Source: Paralimibaculum aggregatum (lineage in GTDB: Bacteria > Pseudomonadota > Alphaproteobacteria > Rhodobacterales > Rhodobacteraceae). From it: a stretch of 64,000 bases of DNA. The stretch covers positions 106,174-170,173 of the forward strand of contig NZ_BSYI01000006.1 of NCBI RefSeq assembly GCF_030270585.1, in the 5' to 3' direction. Positions 15,754-22,472 of this stretch are shown one piece after another (the stretch's first letter is position 1; every line of letters starts with the position of its first letter). The notes beneath the pieces were generated by a model. The model was not told the DNA's origin. It searched no databases and saw only the letters and a list, made by a program, of their open reading frames with translations. Position numbers and translations under genes: made by a program.

Positions 15754-15845
15754 GGCGCCCGCGCGGCCCGTGCCCCGCCCACCCCTGCGCCGCCGCGCCG
15801 GGTGGCGCCCGCCCGCCCCCCACCCGCGCGGGCCACGCGGGCGCC
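15754..15845 (+). repeat. Structured intergenic element, copy 2 (17-bp arms, 58-nt loop)
   Basis: GGCGCCCGCGCGGCCCG (15754-15770) pairs with CGGGCCACGCGGGCGCC (15829-15845), with one mismatch. The loop is 58 nt, the same length as in the copy at 13892, and about three quarters of loop positions agree when that copy is reverse-complemented. It lies between the convergent ends of the SRAP gene and xerD. Confidence 0.7.
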
Positions 15846-15860
15846 TCTGTCCGCCGCAGC

Positions 15861-16781
15861 TCAGCCGGTGCCCGGGGCCGCCAGCGGGTGATGCTCGAAG
15901 ACCAGCGCCTTCAGCCGGGCGTCGAGCACATGGGTATAGATCTCGGTCGTCGAGAGATCGGCATGGCCGAGCAGCGCCTGGATGCTGCGCAGATCCGCGC
16001 CATTGGCGAGCATGTGGGTGGCGAAAGCGTGGCGCAGGCCGTGGGGCGTGACCTCGGCCGGGTCGATCCCGGCCTGTGCCGCGAGCCGCTTGAGCTGCTG
16101 CCAGACCGCGATGCGGGAGAAGTGGCCCCTGCCGCCATTGGCCGGGAAGAGCCAGGGGCCGGGGGAGGCGCCCCCGGCGAGGCGCACCGCCCGCCATTCC
16201 GCCAGCGCGGCCCGCGCCTCGGCGCCGAGCGGCACCATGCGGTCGCGCCCGCCCTTGCCGCGCACCAGCAGCATCCGCGGGTCGCCCGCCGTCGCCGCCA
16301 GCGGCAGCGAGACCAGCTCGCTCACCCGCAGGCCGGTGGCGTAGAGCAGCTCGACGATGCAGCGCAGGCGCAGCGCGCGGAGCTGCGCCGCGGCGCTGCC
16401 GGCCGGGCATCGGGCGGCCTCGAGCAGGCGCATCACCGCCGCCTCGTCGAGCACGCCGGGAACCGGGCGGGGCGGGCGGCGGCTGCGGATCCGCGCGGCG
16501 GGATTGTCGGCGCGCCAGCCCTCGGACCAGGCGAAGCGGTAGAGCCCGCGGATCGAGGCGAGCCGGCGCGCGCGGGTGCTGGGGGCGAGCCCCGCCGCCT
16601 CGAGCCCGGCCAGGTAGCCCTCGATCGCGTCGCGGTCGGCCTCTGCGAGATCGCTGCCGCGCAGGGTGAGATGGGCGCGGAAATCGGTGAGGTCACGGCC
16701 ATAGGCGGCGAGCGTGTTGGCCCGGGCTCCGCGCTCGGCGGCGAGCGCCTCGAGAAAGGCCTCGATCCAGGCTGCGCTCAC
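15861..16781 (-). CDS. xerD: Tyrosine recombinase XerD
   Basis: Site-specific recombinase acting with XerC at dif to resolve chromosome dimers. It has 306 residues from a GTG start at 16781, close to the usual 300. The N-terminal SAM-like core-binding domain includes ANTLAAYGRDLTDFRAHL. The catalytic set is complete: Arg152 (TGLRVSE), Lys near 176 (RGKGGRD), His247 and Arg250 (HGLRH), His273 (LLGHADLS) and Tyr282 (TEIYTHV). The GTG start lies 19 bp after a 46-residue membrane-protein gene, so the two are probably cotranscribed. The arrangement divergent from aroK-aroB is typical of Rhodobacterales. The more upstream in-frame start at 16877 overlaps that small gene and is not favoured. Confidence 0.93.
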   Translation of the reverse strand: MSAAWIEAFLEALAAERGARANTLAAYGRDLTDFRAHLTLRGSDLAEADRDAIEGYLAGLEAAGLAPSTRARRLASIRGLYRFAWSEGWRADNPAARIRSRRPPRPVPGVLDEAAVMRLLEAARCPAGSAAAQLRALRLRCIVELLYATGLRVSELVSLPLAATAGDPRMLLVRGKGGRDRMVPLGAEARAALAEWRAVRLAGGASPGPWLFPANGGRGHFSRIAVWQQLKRLAAQAGIDPAEVTPHGLRHAFATHMLANGADLRSIQALLGHADLSTTEIYTHVLDARLKALVFEHHPLAAPGTG

Positions 16782-16800
16782 CCCCGCATCCCCGGCCGGC

Positions 16801-16941
16801 TCAGCCGGAGCCCGCGGGCAGCGGCAGCGGCACGGTGATCTCCTCGACCGGCGCCGGCAGCTCCCAGAGCGCGGCATAGGCGACGAGGGCGATCAGCCCG
16901 AGGATCACAACCCAAAGCACGTATTTCAGTAGTCGTCCCAT
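16801..16941 (-). CDS. Small single-pass membrane protein upstream of xerD
   Basis: A 46-residue gene. The product starts MGRLLKYVLWVVILGLIALV, a positively charged N-terminus followed by one membrane helix (about residues 7-24), then a short acidic/Pro-rich tail ending PLPLPAGSG. The ATG at 16941 follows the purine-rich GCAGAGGAC. Codon use is strongly C/G-ended over the whole length. It ends 19 bp before the xerD GTG and probably shares its transcript. Function is not known; its size and tail suggest an inner-membrane protein with its C-terminus in the periplasm. Confidence 0.75.
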   Translation of the reverse strand: MGRLLKYVLWVVILGLIALVAYAALWELPAPVEEITVPLPLPAGSG

Positions 16942-17253
16942 TGCGGGTCCTCTGCCTGCTGGTCCGCCCGGCCGCCGCGATCGCGCCGGCCCCGCTCGCC
17001 CTGCGGCCGGCCCGTGCGGGCCGGCACCTGCTCTCCGTCGCTCGCCCCTCGCCGCGCGAGATCGCCGTCCGGGTTGACCCGGTTCTGCTCGCGCGGCAGC
17101 CTATCGCGTTACCCCGCCCCGGGGCAATGACGACAGCGCTGCGCCGGCGGCCCGCGGGCCTGCGGCGAAGGGCTGGCCAGCGCGCGGGGCGCGCGCTATG
17201 CGCGGGGGAGCGACAACGACACGCCGGCAGGGCGGAAGGGGAGGCCATCGGGC
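16942..17253. other. Divergent intergenic region (xerD operon / aroKB)
   Basis: 312 bp without a gene. It must hold the promoters of both operons. I see a strong hairpin, GCCGGCCC-gtgc-GGGCCGGC (17006-17025), and just before aroK a GGGGAGG ribosome site (about 17239-17245). No confident -35/-10 pair stands out; AT content is low throughout except around 17098-17106. Confidence 0.5.
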
Positions 17254-17877
17254 ATGGGCGAGACAGGCGAGCGGGACGCCCCCGGGCCACCGGCCGCGAC
17301 AGGGCCGGCAGAGGCGGGCACCGGCCGGCTGCTGCGCCCGGTGGTGCTGATCGGGCTGATGGGGGCCGGCAAGAGCTCGGTCGGCCAGCGGCTCGCCGAT
17401 TTTCTGGGCGCGCCGTTCTGCGACAGCGACAACGAGGTCGAGCGCGCCGCCGGCATGACCATCGCCGAGATCTTCGAGCGCTACGGCGAGGCGGATTTCC
17501 GCGCCGGCGAGCGCAAGGTGATCCAGCGGCTGCTCGAGGACCGTCCGCTGGTGCTGGCCACCGGCGGCGGCGCCTTCATGAATGCCGAGACGCGGGCCAC
17601 CATCGCCGGGCGGGCGGTCTCGGTCTGGCTGCGCGCCGATCTCGACACGCTGGTCTCGCGCACCGCCGGGCGCACGCACCGGCCGCTGCTCAACCGGGGC
17701 AACCCGCGCGAGATCCTCGGCCGGCTGGTCGAAGAGCGCTACCCGGTCTATGCCGAGGCCGACTGCCACGTGGACAGCCTGCGCGATCAGAGCCATGAGG
17801 CGATGGCCCGGCGGATCATCGCGGCGCTGGAGGCCCATGAGGGCCCCGGCGGCCCGGTGCTGGCGCCGGCGGGCTGA
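17254..17877 (+). CDS. aroK: Shikimate kinase
   Basis: Phosphorylates shikimate at the 3-hydroxyl using ATP, the fifth step of the shikimate pathway, in the cytoplasm. The Walker A motif GLMGAGKSS is at residues 34-42. Shikimate-binding residues are in DSDNEVE, in ADFRAGE with its Arg, and in the glycine-rich LATGGGAF. The LID arginine is in RTHRPLL. The 207 residues include a 30-residue Pro/Gly-rich N-terminal extension common in this group. A GGGGAGG ribosome site precedes the ATG. aroB follows 24 bp downstream, making an aroK-aroB operon. Confidence 0.95.
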   Translation: MGETGERDAPGPPAATGPAEAGTGRLLRPVVLIGLMGAGKSSVGQRLADFLGAPFCDSDNEVERAAGMTIAEIFERYGEADFRAGERKVIQRLLEDRPLVLATGGGAFMNAETRATIAGRAVSVWLRADLDTLVSRTAGRTHRPLLNRGNPREILGRLVEERYPVYAEADCHVDSLRDQSHEAMARRIIAALEAHEGPGGPVLAPAG

Positions 17878-17901
17878 GGCGGAACAGGCGGGAGGGAGCG
17901 C

Positions 17902-19026
17902 ATGGGCGCGGAGCGGGTGACGGTCGAGGTGGGTCTCGGCGATCGGAGCTACCGGATCGAGATCGGGCCGGGGCTGCTGGCCGAGGCGGGGGCGCTGATC
18001 GGTCCGCTGCTGCCGCGCCCGCGCACCGTGATCGTGACCGACGCGACCGTGGCGGCGCTGCATCTGCCGGCGCTGGAGGCCGGGCTCGGGGCTGCCGGGA
18101 TCGAGGCGCATGCGGTGGTGCTGCCGGCCGGGGAGGCGAGCAAGTCGATGCACCAGCTCGCCTGGCTGGTGGAGCGGCTGCTGGCGCTCGAGGTCGAGCG
18201 CGACGACCTGATCATCGCCTTCGGCGGCGGGGTGATCGGCGATCTGGCGGGCTTTGCCGCGGCGGTGCTGCGCCGGGGCGTCGATTTCGTGCAGATCCCG
18301 ACGACGCTGCTCGCCCAGGTCGACAGCTCGGTCGGCGGCAAGACCGGTGTGAACGCGCCGCAGGGCAAGAACCTGATCGGCGCCTTTCACCAGCCGCGGC
18401 TGGTGCTGGCCGACATCTCGGTGCTGGAGACGCTTTCGGGGCGCGAGCTGCTGGCCGGCTATGCCGAGGTGGCGAAATACGGGCTGCTCGGCGATGCCGG
18501 GTTCTTCGCCTGGCTCGAGGCCAACGGGCCGGGCCTGCGCGACGGCGACGCGGTGCTGCGGGCCGAGGCGGTGCGGCGCTCCTGCGCGATGAAGGCGGCG
18601 ATCGTGGGCCGCGACGAGCGCGAGCGCGGCGAACGGGCGCTGCTCAATCTCGGCCATACCTTCGGCCATGCGCTGGAGGCGGCGACCGGCTATTCGGCGC
18701 GGCTCCTGCATGGCGAGGGGGTGGCGGTGGGCACCGGGCTCGCCTTCGCCGCCTCGGCGCGGATGGGGCTCTGCCCGCAGGAGGCGCCGAGCCGCGTCGC
18801 CGCGCATTTCGCCGATATGGGAATGGTCCGCCGGCTTGCCGACATCCCGGGCGAGCTTCCCGATGCCGAGGGGCTGATCCGGCTGATGGGGCAGGACAAG
18901 AAGGTCCGCCAGGGGCGGCTTGCCTTCATCCTCGCGCGCGACATTGGCGAGGCATTCCTGACCCGAGAGGCGGATATGGAGGCGATCCGTGCGGTGCTGG
19001 CCGAGGCGCTCGCCGAGCGCGGCTGA
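17902..19026 (+). CDS. aroB: 3-Dehydroquinate synthase
   Basis: Converts DAHP to 3-dehydroquinate, the second shikimate-pathway step, using NAD and a divalent metal. The 374 residues match the family. Landmarks in order: NAD-binding VLPAGEASKS; GGGVIGDLAGF; TTLLAQVDSSVGGKTGVN; the metal and substrate segment AGYAEVAKYGLLGD with its Glu; NLGHTFGHALE with metal-binding His; and HGEGVAVG with another His. A strong GGGAGGGAG ribosome site precedes the ATG. Cotranscribed with aroK. The gene converges on a methyltransferase gene across an inverted-repeat element. Confidence 0.96.
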   Translation: MGAERVTVEVGLGDRSYRIEIGPGLLAEAGALIGPLLPRPRTVIVTDATVAALHLPALEAGLGAAGIEAHAVVLPAGEASKSMHQLAWLVERLLALEVERDDLIIAFGGGVIGDLAGFAAAVLRRGVDFVQIPTTLLAQVDSSVGGKTGVNAPQGKNLIGAFHQPRLVLADISVLETLSGRELLAGYAEVAKYGLLGDAGFFAWLEANGPGLRDGDAVLRAEAVRRSCAMKAAIVGRDERERGERALLNLGHTFGHALEAATGYSARLLHGEGVAVGTGLAFAASARMGLCPQEAPSRVAAHFADMGMVRRLADIPGELPDAEGLIRLMGQDKKVRQGRLAFILARDIGEAFLTREADMEAIRAVLAEALAERG

Positions 19027-19047
19027 GGCCGGCGCCCGATCGGCGAG

Positions 19048-19134
19048 GCCGGCCCGCCGCCGCCCCCACCCTGACGACCATCCGCCCTCTGGCCGCGGTT
19101 TCGAGAGCCCACCCATGGGAGGCGGCGGGCCGGC
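19048..19134 (-). repeat. Structured intergenic element, copy 3 (14-bp arms, 59-nt loop)
   Basis: GCCGGCCCGCCGCC (19048-19061) and GGCGGCGGGCCGGC (19121-19134) are a perfect 14-bp inverted repeat with a 59-nt loop, between the convergent ends of aroB and the methyltransferase gene. Loop ends share CATGGGTGGGC and GGGTGGGGGC-like stretches with the copies at 13892 and 15754, but overall loop identity is lower than between those two. Confidence 0.55.
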
Positions 19135-19155
19135 GCATCCGGCTGCCGGGGCGGC

Positions 19156-19926
19156 TCAGCCGGGCAGGGCGAGGATGTCGGTGTGGCTGATCGTCACCCG
19201 CGACGCCCGCTCGCGTGCGGTGCCCCAGTCCGCCGCCGCCGGGCCGAGCGCCGGCGCCACCGCCGCGGCGCTGCTGCGGGCGAGCGCGGCGATCAGGCCG
19301 GCATCCCGCGTCGCCTCGAGCTGCCAGTCGCTGGCGCCCTGCTCGACGCGGTAGCCGGCGGCCTGGAGCGCCGCCGCGAGATGCGCCGCCGCCGCCGGGC
19401 CGAGCGCCGGGCCGAGCCCCTTGTCGCGCTGCTGGTCGACATGGAAGGCGGCGAGCGCGGCCTCATCGGCCGGATGGGGCGGGTCCCAGCGCTCGTGCCC
19501 GGTATAGCTGAGCACCGCGTAGAGCGGCAGCCCGGCGCCGGCGAGATCGGCCACCAGCCGGTCGATCCAGGCGGCGCCGGCAATGTCGAAGAAGGCCGAG
19601 GCGGTCACCAGATCCGGCCGCGGCACCAGCAGCGGGCCGATGCCGCGGGCGAGATCGGCGCGCAGCGTGGTCTGCACCACCCCCGGCGCCGGCCGCGCGG
19701 CGGCCAGCAGCACCGGGTCGCTGTCGACCAGCCGCCAGTGCTGGCTCTTCGGCAGCAGCGGCGCGGTGGCCGCCATGTTGTTGCCGCTGCCGGCCCCGAG
19801 ATCGAGCACCGTCACCGCGCGATGCCCGGCGAAATGGCGCTGCAGCGCCGCGGCCAGCTGCCGGTTGCGGGCACGGCGGTCGGCGGAGGCGCGCAGGCGC
19901 AGCCAGTCGGCGGCAAAGCCCGTCAT
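19156..19926 (-). CDS. Class I SAM-dependent methyltransferase of the pterin-like cluster
   Basis: A 256-residue cytoplasmic methyltransferase. The Rossmann core has motif I VLDLGAGSGNNMAA (about residues 40-53), the acidic strand end LVDSDPVLLAAA, and a later LVTASAFFDIAGAAW near motif IV. The C-terminal third is Ala-rich. It is the last gene of a four-gene minus-strand operon (dehydrogenase, PTPS homologue, glycosyltransferase, methyltransferase). Its ATG overlaps the ancestral stop of the glycosyltransferase as ATGA. It probably methylates the product made by its neighbours; the substrate is unknown. Confidence 0.82.
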   Translation of the reverse strand: MTGFAADWLRLRASADRRARNRQLAAALQRHFAGHRAVTVLDLGAGSGNNMAATAPLLPKSQHWRLVDSDPVLLAAARPAPGVVQTTLRADLARGIGPLLVPRPDLVTASAFFDIAGAAWIDRLVADLAGAGLPLYAVLSYTGHERWDPPHPADEAALAAFHVDQQRDKGLGPALGPAAAAHLAAALQAAGYRVEQGASDWQLEATRDAGLIAALARSSAAAVAPALGPAAADWGTARERASRVTISHTDILALPG

Positions 19927-20947
19927 GCGGCGGCCATGACCCCGGCGACGGCGCCGGCGATGATGGCCGCGGTGTCGGGCCAGCGGGGCAGGCCGGCCGC
20001 GCCGCCGGATCGGCGATCAGCGGGCGCAGCGCCGCGGCCAGCGCCGGCGCATCGTCGGGCGGCACCAGGCAGGCGGCGCCGCGGGTCGCCTCGGCCACAG
20101 CGCCGACGCTGCAGCCGACCACCGGCAGCCCGTGCGCCATCGCCTCCGCATAGGCCATGCCATAGCCCTCGTAGCGCGAGGCCAGCACGAAGAGATCGGC
20201 AGCGGCATAGGCCGCCGCCAGGGCGCCCGGCTCCAGCGGCCCCGCGAAACGGATCCGGCCGGCGAGCCCCGCCGCCTCGGCCCGGCCGGCCAGCGCCGCG
20301 GCCAGCGCCGGGTCCGGCGCCGGGCCGACCACCGTGAGATGCCAGTCGAGATCGGCGAGCCCGGCCAGCGCGTCGATCAGCACGTCGTGTCCCTTGCGCG
20401 GCGTCAGGCTGCCGACCGCGAGCAGGGCGACCCCCGGTCCGCCGCTGCCGCCGGCCTGCGGCGCCGGATCGGTGCCCGGCGGCGCGACGGTGATGCGCCC
20501 GGGCGCGACGCCGAATCGCTCGGCGAGGATCGCGGCGGTGGCATGGCTCGTGGTCAGCACATGGGCGCAGGCGGCCAGCGCCGCGGTCTCGGAGGTGACG
20601 AGGCGCGCTGCGGCGGCCGGGTCGAGCCCGCTCTCGAGCCCGAGCGGATGGTGGCAAAGCGCGATCACCGGGGTGGCTGCCGGCAGCATCTCCGCCGGCA
20701 GCGCGCCGAGCGCCAGCCCGTCGACGATCACCGGCCAGCCCGCGGGCAGCATCGCGAGGCGCTCGGCGGTGGCCGCGAGCACCGCCGGCGGGGCCGCGGG
20801 AAAGCCGCCGGGCAGCGGCCAGTGGCGCAGGATCAGCCCGGCACCATGCGCCTCGGCCAGCAGCCGCCGGGCATAGCCATAGCCGCCGGTCGGCGTCGCG
20901 AGGGCGCCGGGCACCGCCAGCAGCGCGCGCGGCGGCATGCCGCTCAT
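19923..20947 (-). pseudogene. GT4 glycosyltransferase of the pterin-like cluster, frameshifted near its 3' end
   Basis: The frame opens at the ATG at 20947 (MSGMPPRALLAVPGAL), overlapping the PTPS stop as TGATG. It reads as a GT4 enzyme: TGGYGYARRLL near the N-terminus, AVGSLTPRKGHDVLIDAL, and the donor motif RYEGYGMAYAEAMAHGLPVV. Near 20005-20015, after LIADPAARPA, the frame is lost. The natural ending, LPRWPDTAAIIAGAVAGVMA with a TGA at 19923, continues in another frame. The unbroken frame instead runs on to 19463 across the methyltransferase gene, out of its frame. About a dozen codons usual at this point are also missing, so a small deletion is likely. All catalytic parts lie before the break, so the protein may still work; a sequencing error is possible. 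Confidence 0.72.
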
Positions 20948-21363
20948 CAGTCGGTGCCGGCCATGCCGAGCCCGCCCTCGAACCAGGCGCGGGCGACATG
21001 GCTCTCGTTGAGCGTGACGCGGATGCGGTCGATCTCCTCCGAGCCGGGACCGAGCTCGCCGGCGCGGGCCGCGGCGGCGATGGCGTCGAAGATGTGCCGG
21101 CACAGGAACTCGGTGGTGGTCAGCTTGCCGGCGAGCGCGGGCAGCGTGTCGAGATTGGCGTAGTTGAGCGGTGTCAGCGTCGCCTTCAGCGCCTCGTGCG
21201 CGCGGCCGATATCCACCACGATGCCGGCCTCGGTCAGCGTCTCCCGGAAGAACGCGACATCGACGACATAGGTGGCGCCATGCAGCGCCTGCGCCGGTCC
21301 GAAGACCGGATCGGGCAGGGAATGGGCGATCATGATGTGATCGCGGACCTCGACGGCGTACAT
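20947..21363 (-). CDS. Divergent 6-pyruvoyl/6-carboxy-tetrahydropterin synthase homologue
   Basis: A 138-residue T-fold protein of the PTPS/QueD family, whose members use zinc to convert dihydroneopterin triphosphate to pterin or deazapurine precursors. The fold signature is present: IMIAHSLPDPVF with His14, ALHGATYVVDV with His28, VVDIGRAHEAL, the LNYANLDTLPAL segment, TTTEFLCRHIFDAI, and VTLNES with Glu120. Compared with active family members, the second His of the HGH zinc motif is Ala30, no Cys precedes it, and the Asp-His of the LDHxNLN segment reads Asn-Tyr. It may therefore bind or transform a different substrate. It lies 18 bp after the dehydrogenase gene. Confidence 0.83.
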   Translation of the reverse strand: MYAVEVRDHIMIAHSLPDPVFGPAQALHGATYVVDVAFFRETLTEAGIVVDIGRAHEALKATLTPLNYANLDTLPALAGKLTTTEFLCRHIFDAIAAAARAGELGPGSEEIDRIRVTLNESHVARAWFEGGLGMAGTD

Positions 21364-21381
21364 GGGCTCTCCCAGGCTCGT

Positions 21382-22368
21382 TCAATCATACCTGATGCAA
21401 GTCGCGATACCCGCTGCATCCGGTGCCAGCAAGCGATCTATCCTTTCGGGCAACGATGTGAAAGCGACAGTTTCGGTCACCAGTGCGTCGAAGCGCGGCG
21501 CGGCGAGCGCGGCGAGCGCGCAGGCCAGCCGGTCGCGCCGCGAGGTCGAGGCACGCCGCGCCGGCGCGACATGGCCGACCTGCGAGGAGATCAGCCGCAG
21601 CCGGCGAGAATGGAAGGCGCCGCCGAGACTTACCTCCACCGGCCGGTCGCCGTACCAGGACAGCTCCACCACGCGCCCCTCGAAATCCAGTGCGTCGAGC
21701 GCCGTCTGCAGCCCGGCCGCGCTCGCGGAAGTGTGAATGGCCACAACGTAGCCCGAGCCGGTTTCCGTCGCCTGCCGAAAGGTCACGTTAAGTTCACCGG
21801 CAATGCTGCGGCGCGAGGCTATAACGTCCGCGATGACCACCTCGAGATCGTTCCGGGGCGCCAGCAGCCCCGCCACTAGGCAGCCGAGCAGCCCCGCGCC
21901 GACCACGAGGACGCGCGATCCCGGCGCGATGTCCGCATCCCAGATCGCGTTGAGCGCCGTCTCGGCATTGGCCGCGAGCACCGCGCGCTCGGGCGGAACC
22001 CCCTCGGGCAGCGGCAGGGCCGCTGCGGCAGGCACCCGGAAGCGCGCCTGATGCGGATGCAGCGCGAAGACCTCGCGGCCGATCAGCGCCGCCGCCTCCG
22101 GGCCCGCGCCGGCGACCACGCGGCCGACCGCCGCATAGCCGTATTTCACCGGATGCGGAAAATCTCCCTCCTGAAAGGGGGCGCGCATCCGTGCCCGCTC
22201 GCTCTCCGGCACGCGGCCCTGGGCAACCAGCCGCTCGGTGCCGCGGGAGAGCGCCGAATGCGTCGTTTCCACCTCGACCCAGCCGGGCGCGAGGGGAGGC
22301 AGGGCGGTGGGCCGGATCTCGCCCCGGCCATCGCCGACATACCAGAATGCGTCCGTCGTCTCGGCCAT
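21382..22368 (-). CDS. MDR-type (zinc-binding-like) alcohol dehydrogenase of the pterin-like cluster
   Basis: A 328-residue medium-chain dehydrogenase/reductase. The N-terminal catalytic fold has THSALSRGTERLVAQGRVPE and EGDFPHPVKYGYAAVG. The nucleotide-binding Rossmann segment is VLVVGAGLLGCLVAGLLA (about residues 165-182). The late ELSWYGDRPVEVSLGGAFHS and SQVGHVAPARRA segments mark a recognisable subfamily found with PTPS homologues. The usual catalytic-zinc Cys/His pattern is not evident. A strong GGGAGG lies 7 nt before the ATG at 22368. It is the first gene of the four-gene operon and is divergent from opgH. Substrate unknown. Confidence 0.85.
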   Translation of the reverse strand: MAETTDAFWYVGDGRGEIRPTALPPLAPGWVEVETTHSALSRGTERLVAQGRVPESERARMRAPFQEGDFPHPVKYGYAAVGRVVAGAGPEAAALIGREVFALHPHQARFRVPAAAALPLPEGVPPERAVLAANAETALNAIWDADIAPGSRVLVVGAGLLGCLVAGLLAPRNDLEVVIADVIASRRSIAGELNVTFRQATETGSGYVVAIHTSASAAGLQTALDALDFEGRVVELSWYGDRPVEVSLGGAFHSRRLRLISSQVGHVAPARRASTSRRDRLACALAALAAPRFDALVTETVAFTSLPERIDRLLAPDAAGIATCIRYD

Positions 22369-22382
22369 CGCCGAACCTCCCG

Positions 22383-22410
22383 TTGCGTTGCATCGCGGCC
22401 AAGCTATATC
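22383..22410 (+). promoter_or_regulatory. Candidate promoter for opgH
   Basis: TTGCGT (22383-22388) and TATATC (22405-22410) are 16 bp apart, 62 bp before the opgH ATG. TATAGC is also present on the other strand and could serve the divergent dehydrogenase operon. TATATC is a rare AT-rich hexamer in this GC-rich window, which strengthens the call. Confidence 0.4.
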
Positions 22411-22472
22411 GCCGGAACGGCGTGCAGGGCCAAGCCTGACGCGCCGGCCGGACACCGCAAAGGAGCTGTCCA

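Noticed and set aside
19463..20947. A true 494-residue fusion of the glycosyltransferase with a novel C-terminal domain
   Set aside because: The extension is only the out-of-frame translation of the methyltransferase gene, and the natural C-terminus survives in another frame.
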